The notes below the pieces were generated by a model. It searched no databases, was not told the origin of the DNA, and saw only the letters and a list, made by a program, of their open reading frames with translations. DNA of 8,325 bases, from positions 1 through 8,325 of the forward strand of contig JAJYJR010000244.1 in assembly GCA_021789355.1 (NCBI GenBank), given 5' to 3'. How positions within the stretch are numbered: the first letter of the stretch is position 1; every line of letters begins with the position of its first letter. Both the position numbers and the translations under genes were made by a program. The DNA comes from Chloroflexota bacterium. GTDB taxonomy: Bacteria > Chloroflexota > Limnocylindria > Limnocylindrales > CSP1-4. Shown one piece after another: positions 1 to 5,772 of the stretch.

Positions 1-221
1 CGGCCCTTCCGCTGCCGGCCGCCCTTCAGCCCGAGCTGGTGGCCGCCAACGTAGGAGCCGTCCATCTCGACGAGGCCGCCGATCTGCGTGCGGTTCGCAG
101 AGAGGGATCCGGAGCGGGCCGTGTACCGAATCCCGAGGGCACGGCCGTGAGCGAGATCTCGCTCCCCCATCCCGGGCGATCGCGTGAATGGCTGAAGGTG
201 GCGCCCGTGGAAGGCCAGGGC
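1..221 (-). pseudogene. IS1595-type (ISXO2-like) transposase fragment, decayed, runs off left edge
   Basis: Read on the minus strand, the frame open from 221 down to 1 encodes a stretch ending in LVEMDGSYVGG followed by HQLGLKGGRQRKG. This matches the region around the first catalytic aspartate in IS1595/ISXO2-like transposases (usually VEVDETYVGG plus a Gly/Arg/Lys-rich tail). Before it, RDLAHGRALGIRYT resembles the helix that precedes the catalytic domain. The frame is closed by a TAG at 222-224, the only internal ATG is at 168-170, and the zinc-ribbon N-terminus expected for the family is not readable in frame. The usual Glu after the first Asp is Gly here. I infer a degraded, inactive copy; the C-terminal two thirds would lie outside the window. 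Family recognition is from motif memory only. Confidence 0.55.
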
Positions 222-286
222 CTATGTCACACCCACCGACCCAAGCGTCCCCGTGTGGGCCGGCGACACGGAACTGGTCACACTCG

Positions 287-321
287 TCGGTGCGGATCGC
301 TGGCTCGCGCGAGCCGGCTGA
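287..321. repeat. Imperfect 35-bp direct repeat, copy 1, with palindromic core
   Basis: This stretch matches 3989-4023 at 31 of 35 positions in the same orientation; the last 27 bases match at 25. Inside it, 302-315 is a perfect 14-bp palindrome (GGCTCGCGCGAGCC). It lies between the transposase fragment and the hydrolase remnant, in non-coding DNA. Nothing else convincing is seen between 222 and 390. Confidence 0.6.
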
Positions 322-366
322 TCTGACGCCCATAACCGAGGTCGCAGCCCCGGACTCGCATGCGGA

Positions 367-381
367 TTGGGATCACCCCAA
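367..381 (+). other. Small inverted repeat upstream of the hydrolase remnant
   Basis: TTGGG, a 5-base spacer and CCCAA form a perfect 5-bp inverted repeat ending 9 bases before the GTG at 391. It could be an operator half-site pair or part of a leader hairpin for the downstream gene set. Arms this short also occur by chance, so no function is claimed. Confidence 0.25.
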
Positions 382-390
382 AATGGCAGG

Positions 391-543
391 GTGACCCTGT
401 CGGGGACCACCGTCCGAACCCCCGCGCTTGAAATCGCATACGAGGCGAGCGGGCCGGAGACCGGCACGCCGCTCGTTCTGCTCCACGGCTTCCCCGACGA
501 CATGCGCGCCTATGACGCGACGCGCGAGGCGGTGCGGCTGTGA
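391..543 (+). pseudogene. Alpha/beta-hydrolase N-terminal fragment (50 codons)
   Basis: From GTG 391 the frame reads VTLSGTTVRTPALEIAYEASG, then TPLVLLHGFPDD and MRAYDATREAVRL, then TGA. The strand followed by HGFPD(D) is the beta-3/oxyanion-hole region that opens alpha/beta-hydrolase-fold proteins such as epoxide hydrolases and haloalkane dehalogenases. Family members are usually 250-300 residues. Here the nucleophile elbow, the acid and the catalytic His are all absent, so it cannot be an active enzyme. The TGA overlaps the GTG start of the LuxR-type regulator (GTGA at 540-543), so translation of this remnant could be coupled to the regulator. I infer a deletion that removed the rest of the hydrolase. 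A retained leader peptide is the alternative. Confidence 0.65.
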
Positions 544-3332
544 GTCGGAGCGGTTCCGGGTTCGTTGGTCGCTCCAGAGAGCTCGAGGCGTTGCGCGCCC
601 TCGGGTCGCTCGCCGCGAGCGGGCGAGCTGCAGGAGCGGTTGTCGTTGCTGAACCCGGGCTGGGCAAGTCGCGGCTCCTGGGGGAGGCCGTGTCGCGGAT
701 CCCGATGCCGGTCCTTCGCGTGCAGGGCTATGAGCCGGGGCGCGAGATCGCCTTCGCAGCGGCCGGCGGCCTCCTCCGCGAGTTGTCGCGCGCTCCGGCG
801 GCCGGCGGCCGGCTCGAGGCACTGCTCGTCGGCGACACCGGCGCCTCTGGCGCCTTCGAGACCGTACGGCTCTTCGAGGTCGCGTTCCGCTGCCTCGCCG
901 AGCTCGCCCCGCTCGCCATCCTCGCCGACGACCTGCAGTGGGCGGACACGGAGACGCTCGCCCTCCTCGAGTACATCGTCACGGCGACCCGGGCCGGCCA
1001 CGTGCCGTTTCTCCTCCTCTGCGCCAGTCGCCCCTGGGAGGCGCTCGAACCGTTCGCCGGGAGCCTGGGTGACCTGCTGGCGGCCGAGTGCTTCCGGCGC
1101 ATCGAGCTGGGTCCGCTGGAGCAGGCCGAGGGGATCGAGCTCGCCTCACAGCTCGCGCCCCACCTGAGCCACGATGCCGCCGAGCAACTGTGGCGCCTGG
1201 CCCATGGGTCGCCGTTCTGGCTGGCTGCGCTAGCGACCGGGAGCGGCGGCGGGCCCGACCCGGGGCAGCTGGTCCGCAGCCGCTCCTCGGGTCTCGCGGT
1301 CGATGCCGGTCGCCTCTTCGCCCTGCTGCTCGTGGCCGGCGAGCCGCTGGCGCTCACGGACCTCGCGGAGATCCTCGGATGGCCCGAGGAGCGCACGCGC
1401 CTGGCGGCCCGGAGCCTGGTGACCCGCGGGCTCGGACTCATCAACGGCACGCTTCGGGTTGCCCATGACCTCATCCGCGAGTCGGCCGTCATCGAACTGC
1501 CGGAGACCGAGCGCCGTGGGCTGCACCGTCGGCTTGCCGAGTGGCTGGAAGACTCGTCGGGCGAGGACGTACGAGGGCTGTCGCGCGCGCTCGACCATCG
1601 ACTCGCGGCCGGGTTGCCGGCCGGCGAGCTGGCGCTGCGCATCGCCAGCTCCCCGCAGCGGCGGCTGCTCGGCGGCGAGGGCCTCGCGACGCTGGCGGGC
1701 ATCGCGGACGCGGCTTCCGACAACGTGGGGACATCCCTGCGGCGCGCCGTCGCGCGGCTGGCGAGCGAGCTCGGCCAATGGGACGTGGCCGTGGCGCGCT
1801 GGGCCGAGCTGGCCGACCGCCTCCCCGGCGATGTCGAGCGCGCCGACGCGGCACTCGCCGCCGCGACGGCGGCCTTCCGGCTCGGTCGACCCGCCGACGT
1901 CCACGCGTTTGCCCATCGCGCCCGAGCAGCTGGCGGGGCAGACCCTCGCGTCGTGATCGAGGCCGACTGCCGGGATGTCCAGGCCCTCAACTGGCTCGAG
2001 GGTCGACCGGCCGCCGCGGAGCCGCTCATAGACCGAGCGATCGCAGCCGCCGAGTCGCTCGTCGAGCAGGCGGGCGGCATGGGCTTCCTCGGCGACGCGG
2101 CCTGCGACGCCTACGTCGGGGCGGTTCGCACAAGGCTCGACGCCGCCATCCGCCGGGCTGATGCCGAGATGGTTGCCACCTGCGCCGATCTCATCCAGAA
2201 GGCGGCCCGTGACCCCGCCGAGGTGCTCGCGGCAGCCTCCGACGCGATCTTCTCGATGCTCCAGTTCGAAGGCCTGCCGGGACCCGCAGAGCCACGAGCA
2301 CATCGGGCGCTCGAGGAGGCGCGGCGGCTCACGCTGCCCAGCCTGGAGGTCGAGGCGACGCACTGGGCGGGCTGGATCGCGCAGCACCGAGGGCGCCTCG
2401 ACGAAGCCAGTGAATTGATGCGGCAGGCAGTCGCCCTTGGCGAGCGCGTCGGGCCTCCGCGTCGGTTCACACTCACGCAGCTGCGAGCGGTCGCGCACAG
2501 CATCGAGGCGAGTCGCGGCAACTGGCGGAAGGCCGTCGCAGCGATCGAGCAGGCGATGGCCGCCGAGCCCAACCCGCACTTCCGCCTCATCATCCGCATG
2601 CTCCACGTCTGGCTGCTGGGCCGGTTCGCAGCCCCCGGATCGGCCCGGCTCGAGGCGGTGCTGGAAGCATTTGAGCCGGATGTCGAGGCAGCCGACTGCG
2701 GGCGCTGCCACTGGGAGTCGGTCCTGCACGGGGCCGAGGCCGCCGCCCGGCTCGGCAAGCTCGAGCTGGCTGATGCATTGCTCGAGCAGTGGGACGCCGC
2801 GCAGCCGCAGCCGCGCCCGGGTCCGGCAGCCCGTCGGACCTACGTGGCCGCGCTCGTCGCCGCATCGCGAGACCCGGCGGCCGGCCTGTCGTTGTTCGAC
2901 GACGCGGCCGGTCTCGCCGAGGCGGCGGGGCACGCGCTCATGCGGCTCTGGATCGAACTCGACCGCGCGGTCGCCCTCGCAAGCATCGACCAGGCGAGCG
3001 CGGTGGCCGCGCTCAAGGGTGTCGCCCTCCAGGCCGAGGCGATGGGAGCGCTGAGCGAGCGCCAGCTCGCCATCCGCGAGCTTCGAGCACTTGGTGTGCG
3101 CACCTGGCGGCGCGGGCGGACGGCTGAGGCGGGCGAGCTCACCGGTCGCGAGCGCGAGATCGCCGAGCTGGTCGCTGCGGGAGCGACCAACCCGGAGATC
3201 GCGCAGACGCTGTTCGTGTCTCGCAAGACCGTCGAGCGCCACGTCTCGAACATCCTGGCCAGGCTCGGCGCCCGCAATCGCGCCGAGCTCGCCGCGCTGC
3301 TGGCGCGAAAAGGCGAGGGAGTTGCCCGATGA
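540..3332 (+). CDS. Large ATP-binding LuxR-type transcriptional regulator (LAL/MalT-like)
   Basis: A 930-residue protein with the layout of LAL regulators. An N-terminal AAA/STAND-type ATPase opens with FVGRSREL (about residues 8-15). Its Walker A is AEPGLGKS (37-44) and its Walker B is LADDLQWAD (about 128-136). A long helical, Ala/Leu/Arg-rich middle (about 350-840) resembles TPR-like repeats. The C-terminal LuxR/GerE DNA-binding domain runs from about 867 to 926, with LTGREREIAELVAAG, NPEIAQTLFVSRKTVERH and VSNILARLGARNRAEL. Family knowledge: the ATPase and helical regions sense a ligand or partner and the C-terminal helix-turn-helix binds promoters. The first Walker A glycine is Ala, which may not abolish nucleotide binding. 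GTG 540 is preferred because FVGR lies at the usual N-terminal position, a GAGGCGG lies about 6 bases upstream, and the start overlaps the upstream TGA. The inducer and targets are unknown; control of the two small genes just downstream is an inference from position. Confidence 0.92.
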   Translation: MSRSGSGFVGRSRELEALRALGSLAASGRAAGAVVVAEPGLGKSRLLGEAVSRIPMPVLRVQGYEPGREIAFAAAGGLLRELSRAPAAGGRLEALLVGDTGASGAFETVRLFEVAFRCLAELAPLAILADDLQWADTETLALLEYIVTATRAGHVPFLLLCASRPWEALEPFAGSLGDLLAAECFRRIELGPLEQAEGIELASQLAPHLSHDAAEQLWRLAHGSPFWLAALATGSGGGPDPGQLVRSRSSGLAVDAGRLFALLLVAGEPLALTDLAEILGWPEERTRLAARSLVTRGLGLINGTLRVAHDLIRESAVIELPETERRGLHRRLAEWLEDSSGEDVRGLSRALDHRLAAGLPAGELALRIASSPQRRLLGGEGLATLAGIADAASDNVGTSLRRAVARLASELGQWDVAVARWAELADRLPGDVERADAALAAATAAFRLGRPADVHAFAHRARAAGGADPRVVIEADCRDVQALNWLEGRPAAAEPLIDRAIAAAESLVEQAGGMGFLGDAACDAYVGAVRTRLDAAIRRADAEMVATCADLIQKAARDPAEVLAAASDAIFSMLQFEGLPGPAEPRAHRALEEARRLTLPSLEVEATHWAGWIAQHRGRLDEASELMRQAVALGERVGPPRRFTLTQLRAVAHSIEASRGNWRKAVAAIEQAMAAEPNPHFRLIIRMLHVWLLGRFAAPGSARLEAVLEAFEPDVEAADCGRCHWESVLHGAEAAARLGKLELADALLEQWDAAQPQPRPGPAARRTYVAALVAASRDPAAGLSLFDDAAGLAEAAGHALMRLWIELDRAVALASIDQASAVAALKGVALQAEAMGALSERQLAIRELRALGVRTWRRGRTAEAGELTGREREIAELVAAGATNPEIAQTLFVSRKTVERHVSNILARLGARNRAELAALLARKGEGVAR

Positions 3333-3366
3333 TCGCCTGCCCGGAGCCCCGTAGCGTGCCCGAGCG

Positions 3367-3645
3367 ATGGGGCTGCTGGTCGTGCTCGTACCCGCCGATC
3401 ACGACGACCTGACGCTCGGCCCGCCCGCCGTCGAGGCGCTCGCCCGCCTCGGGGTGACCAGCGTCTCGCTCGCCCGGGACGATCAGACCACCGCCGTCAT
3501 CCTCGAGGGCTGGGCATTCGACGCTGGCCGTCCGCACGCGGCGCTGTCCGCGTTCGGAACGACCTCGGGCGAGGCGCGGACGCTGCGACCGATCGGGCAG
3601 ATGGCGGTCACGGCCGCCGCGACCGAAGGAGAGGTTCTGGAATGA
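3367..3645 (+). CDS. Hypothetical 92-residue protein in the regulator gene set
   Basis: I do not recognise this family. A TAG at 3352-3354 fixes the frame, so ATG 3367 is the first good start. It lies 34 bases after the regulator's stop, without an obvious Shine-Dalgarno. The protein is soluble-looking: no signal peptide, no membrane helix and no cysteine. Alternating hydrophobic strands (GLLVVLVPADHDD, VTSVSLARDD, TAVILEGWAFD) and an Ala-rich segment suggest a small alpha/beta fold, perhaps a binding or accessory domain. Its TGA overlaps the ATG of the exported-peptide gene (ATGA at 3642-3645), which implies translational coupling and a shared transcript. No function can be assigned. GC-rich codon use matches its neighbours, and the overlap argues that it is a real gene. 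Confidence 0.7.
   Translation: MGLLVVLVPADHDDLTLGPPAVEALARLGVTSVSLARDDQTTAVILEGWAFDAGRPHAALSAFGTTSGEARTLRPIGQMAVTAAATEGEVLE
3626..3634 (+). promoter_or_regulatory. Strong Shine-Dalgarno of the exported-peptide gene
   Basis: AAGGAGAGG lies 7 bases before ATG 3642, inside the end of the 92-residue gene. It is the clearest ribosome-binding site in the regulator gene set and settles the start of the exported peptide. It suggests that this small product is made at higher level than its neighbours. Confidence 0.7.
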
Positions 3646-3881
3646 AGCAAATCGCACTGGCACTTGGGCTGATCGCCGCGCTGGCCTTCGCCGGGACTGC
3701 GGCGGCGGCCGACCCGCCGACAACGCCGAACGGGTACGCCGGCGCCCTGAACATGGCCAACGACAACGCCCTGCCGGGCATGCTGAACGCGATGTCCCTC
3801 GACAACGCCAACGGCAACGCCGGCATGTACTGCGCCGTGTACATCACGAACGGCATTGCCGCGCCGGGCAGCTGCCACTAG
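3642..3881 (+). CDS. Small secreted protein with Sec signal peptide (79 residues)
   Basis: MKQ is followed by a hydrophobic core (IALALGLIAALAFAGTAAAA) and a likely signal peptidase I site near residues 22-24 (AAA before DPP), giving a mature protein of about 56 residues. The mature part is rich in Asn, Ala, Gly and Met, with ALNMANDNALPGM, LNAMSLDNANGNAGM and a C-terminal YCAVYITNG plus SCH. Its two cysteines could form one disulfide after export. The DN-NGNAGM pattern resembles small uncharacterised exported proteins I recall from Chloroflexota and Actinomycetota, but I cannot verify this here. The start is set by the strong Shine-Dalgarno and by the ATGA overlap with the 92-residue gene. 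The location next to a large LuxR-type regulator suggests a regulated secreted factor, surface peptide or signal. The function is unknown. Confidence 0.75.
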   Translation: MKQIALALGLIAALAFAGTAAAADPPTTPNGYAGALNMANDNALPGMLNAMSLDNANGNAGMYCAVYITNGIAAPGSCH

Positions 3882-3899
3882 GACGGTTGGAGATGAGCC

Positions 3900-4034
3900 A
3901 TGCGGGGAGTCGATTGCGTCGCACCGAACTGTGCGCACCTTCACGCCGAGAGCGATGAGGAGCTCGTGCAGGAAGCGATGCGCCGTGATCGGTCCCGATC
4001 GCTGGCTCGCGCGGGCCGGATGAATTCAGGCTAA
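3900..4034 (+). pseudogene. DUF1059-like small protein, truncated at the IS junction
   Basis: From ATG 3900 (GGAG 7 bases upstream, 18 bases after the previous stop) the frame reads MRGVDCVAPNCAHLHAESDE then ELVQEAM. This resembles the start of DUF1059 proteins: a Cys pair, then an acidic 'DEEL' helix that normally leads to a conserved His-x(2-3)-His tail. After residue 27 the sequence becomes RRDRSRSLARAGRMNSG, which does not look like the family and coincides with the direct repeat at 3989-4023. The TAA at 4032-4034 lies within the outer bases of the IS1380-type element if its end is at 4031. I infer a gene remnant of 44 codons whose 3' end was replaced. Without the IS, the frame would read on from 5701 for about 14 codons and stop, and that part is not DUF1059-like either. 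A genuine short protein is less likely. Confidence 0.5.
3989..4023. repeat. Imperfect 35-bp direct repeat, copy 2
   Basis: This copy matches 287-321 at 31 of 35 positions. The palindromic core has one change (A to G), which keeps a G-T/G-U pairing possible. It starts inside a second small inverted repeat (GATCGG at 3987-3992 and CCGATC at 3995-4000). It replaces what should be the C-terminal half of the DUF1059-like gene and lies 7 bases before the IS left end. Confidence 0.6.
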
Positions 4035-4051
4035 GCCCGGATCCACCGAAG
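4031..4051 (+). repeat. IS1380-type left terminal inverted repeat
   Basis: It pairs with 5680-5700 in inverted orientation at 20 of 21 bases. The common core is CCCGGATCCACCGAAG. The outer five bases (CTAAG) may be part of the element or of the target. Confidence 0.85.
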
Positions 4052-4084
4052 TCCTGACCTGATTCACGATCCGGGACACGCAAA

Positions 4085-4154
4085 CAGGTGCTCTTCCGAA
4101 CGGGAATGATGGCGTTGCGAAACACCCATCAGCCCCAAACCAGAGGAGCACCTG
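4085..4154 (+). promoter_or_regulatory. Stem-loop that can sequester the transposase ribosome-binding site
   Basis: CAGGTGCTCTTC at 4085-4096 can pair with GAGGAGCACCTG at 4143-4154: 12 consecutive pairs with a single G-U, around a 46-base loop. The 3' arm contains the transposase Shine-Dalgarno (GAGGAG, about 10 bases before ATG 4159). Family knowledge: several IS elements (IS10 and IS50 are the classic cases) use such a stem to block translation of read-through transcripts entering from outside. An internal start within the loop would yield an RNA without the 5' arm; no convincing promoter is visible there. A transposase-binding subterminal repeat is the alternative reading. Confidence 0.6.
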
Positions 4155-4158
4155 CCAG

Positions 4159-5484
4159 ATGCGATCTTCCCACAGCCTCGACCGCCTCGGCACCGCGTTC
4201 GACGGGACGCAACTCGTGGCCGACGCTGGCCTCCTGCTGCCGGCCACGCTGACCCGGCACCTGGGACTGCGGGAGCTCGTCGATACCCACGTTGACCTCG
4301 GCAAGGCGCCGGGTGCGCCCAACGCCGGCGACAAGCTCAGCACGCTCGTGATGTCCGCGCTCGCGGGCGGCGACTCGATCGACGACGTGAATGCCCTGCG
4401 GGCTGGTGGCACGGGTCGCGTCCTCGGGTTCAGCCTCAAGGCGGCGTCGACCCTCGGCACGTTCCTGCGGAGCTTCCGCTGGGGCCATGTCCGCCAGCTC
4501 GATGCGGTCGGCCGCCATCTCCTCGGGAGGGCCTGGGCGGCCGGTGCCGGACCCGGTTCCGCGCCCTTCACGATCGACCTCGACTCGACGATCTGCGAGA
4601 CGTACGGCCTCAAGAAAGAGGGTGCCCTGCACCACGGGTACACCAAGGTGCGCGGCTATCACCCGCTCCTCGCGGTCGCGGCAGGGACCGGCGACGTGCT
4701 CATGGCGAGACTGCGCGAGGTCCGGACCAACACCGTCCGGGGCGCCGCCCACTTCCTGCGCGAGACGATCGGGCGGGTCCGCGGAGCAGGCGCGACTGGA
4801 CAGTTCACCATGCGTGCGGACTCGGGGTTCTATGCCCACGCCGTCGTCGCGACGTGCCGGACGATGGATGTCCGCTTCTCCATCACGATCCGGATGAGCC
4901 CGGTGCTCCACGCCCTCATCGCGGCGATCCCGGAGGCTGCCTGGACCCCGATCCCGTACTGGATCGATGGCGGGACCGACGTGGCCGAGACGACGTACAT
5001 CCCGTTCGCCGACCGCAAGGACGCGAAGCCGGTCCGCCTGATCGTCCGCCGCGTCCGGCCGACACCCGGGTCCCAGCTCGCCCTCTTCACGCTCTACGAC
5101 TATCACGCCTTCATCACCGACCGTGATGGGGAGATGCTCGAGCTCAAGGCCGACCACCGCCGGCATGCCGAGATCGAGAACGCGATCCGCGATCTCAAGT
5201 ACGGGATGGGATTGAACCACCAGCCGTCGGGCAAGTTCGCCGCAAACGGCGCCTGGCTCGCGGTCCAGGTCATGGCGCACAACCTCGCCCGCTGGACCGC
5301 ACGGATCGGTCTGGGGGCCGGGATCGTCACCGCGAAGACCCTCCGCCGGCGGCTGTTCGGCTTGGTCGGGCGCCTCACCCGGAGTGCGAGGCGCCTCACC
5401 CTCCACCTGCCGGCGGGCTGGCCCTGGGCCGCCGAGTTCACCTCTGCCCTCGCACGGTTCCGGGCCCTCCCCCTGCTCGCATGA
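4159..5484 (+). CDS. IS1380-family DDE transposase
   Basis: A 441-residue protein with the typical IS1380 landmarks in order: IDLDSTICETYG with the first catalytic Asp (D142) and KKEGALHHGYTKVRGYHPLL just after; the second Asp in RADSGFY (D221); and the third acidic residue in HRRHAEIENAIRDLKYG (E340, or E338), followed by GLNHQPSGKFAANGAWL and VQVMAHNLARW. All parts of an RNase H-like DDE catalytic core appear present, with no stop or frameshift, and the length is normal. It catalyses cutting and strand transfer at the inverted repeats of its element. ATG 4159 is supported by AGAGGAG at 4142-4148. The leader can fold to hide that site, so expression is probably restrained. The long reverse-strand frame opposite it is a GC-driven shadow. 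Confidence 0.95.
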   Translation: MRSSHSLDRLGTAFDGTQLVADAGLLLPATLTRHLGLRELVDTHVDLGKAPGAPNAGDKLSTLVMSALAGGDSIDDVNALRAGGTGRVLGFSLKAASTLGTFLRSFRWGHVRQLDAVGRHLLGRAWAAGAGPGSAPFTIDLDSTICETYGLKKEGALHHGYTKVRGYHPLLAVAAGTGDVLMARLREVRTNTVRGAAHFLRETIGRVRGAGATGQFTMRADSGFYAHAVVATCRTMDVRFSITIRMSPVLHALIAAIPEAAWTPIPYWIDGGTDVAETTYIPFADRKDAKPVRLIVRRVRPTPGSQLALFTLYDYHAFITDRDGEMLELKADHRRHAEIENAIRDLKYGMGLNHQPSGKFAANGAWLAVQVMAHNLARWTARIGLGAGIVTAKTLRRRLFGLVGRLTRSARRLTLHLPAGWPWAAEFTSALARFRALPLLA

Positions 5485-5625
5485 CCGTCGCGCCCTCCCG
5501 TGTCGGCGCTCCGGGGCCGGCGTCAGCCTGTGCAGAAATCGGACGCGATCGATCCGAGAGGCCGCGCGAGCCACGGTCGGCCGTCACTCTACCGTCGCTC
5601 AACCAGTCAGCAACACGTTGATGGC

Positions 5626-5664
5626 CCTGACGGGTCGCGAGGGCCTTCACCGGGCCTCGTCAGG
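5626..5664 (+). other. Inverted repeat downstream of the transposase, inside the IS
   Basis: CCTGACGGG (5626-5634) can pair with CTCGTCAGG (5656-5664): nine pairs with one G-U and a 21-base loop. GGCCCT (5623-5628) and AGGGCC (5640-5645) offer a competing stem. There is no T-tract, so this is at best a weak terminator. The rest of 5485-5679 shows no gene. Confidence 0.35.
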
Positions 5665-5679
5665 CGGGCAGGCGGTCGG

Positions 5680-5700
5680 CTTCGGTGGATCCGGGTTTAG
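5680..5700 (-). repeat. IS1380-type right terminal inverted repeat
   Basis: The reverse complement of 4031-4051 with one mismatch. It ends 72 bases before the preferred ATG of the GH84-like gene, and 21 bases before the most upstream in-frame TTG. Confidence 0.85.
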
Positions 5701-5772
5701 GGAGAATGGGTCTCTTGGCTCTTGTCTTCGTCGACGGTCGTGATTTCACTGACGTCGGACAGGGGCCAGGGA

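Larger units (their letters stand above)
4031..5700 (+). mobile_element. IS1380-family insertion sequence, apparently complete (about 1.67 kb)
   Basis: The left end at 4031-4051 (CTAAGCCCGGATCCACCGAA plus G) and the right end at 5680-5700 are inverted repeats matching at 20 of 21 positions; the single difference is G versus A at the fifth base. Between them lies one intact transposase gene. A length of 1670 bp fits the family. IS1380-family ends usually begin with CC, so the true ends may be 4036 and 5695, leaving CTAAG and TTTAG as flanks. No exact 4-bp target duplication is visible with either choice (CAGG/GGAG, or TAAG/TTTA). Loss of the duplication, a deletion next to the IS, or a diverged copy could explain that. 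The IS sits between the DUF1059-like remnant and the GH84-like gene. Its intact gene and near-identical ends suggest recent activity. Confidence 0.88.

Noticed and set aside
39..326. Plus-strand frame across the left edge region
   Set aside because: It is antisense to the IS1595-type fragment and Arg/Gly-rich, with no supporting motif or ribosome-binding site.
728..2080. Minus-strand frame of 450 residues rich in Ser/Arg/Ala
   Set aside because: Low-complexity shadow of the regulator with no recognisable domain.
1230..3242. Long minus-strand open frame (670 residues) opposite the regulator
   Set aside because: It has an Arg/Gly/Pro-heavy composition with no family motif, and lies entirely opposite a gene with clear ATPase and helix-turn-helix domains. 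Long antisense frames are expected at this GC content.
3893..3958. Alternative short frame from ATG 3893 (21 codons)
   Set aside because: It gives an Arg-rich peptide with no likeness to anything; the overlapping frame from ATG 3900 has the DUF1059-like Cys pair and better Shine-Dalgarno spacing.
4129..5574. Long minus-strand open frame (481 residues) opposite the transposase
   Set aside because: The plus strand carries an intact IS1380 transposase with all catalytic motifs; the reverse frame has none and is a shadow.
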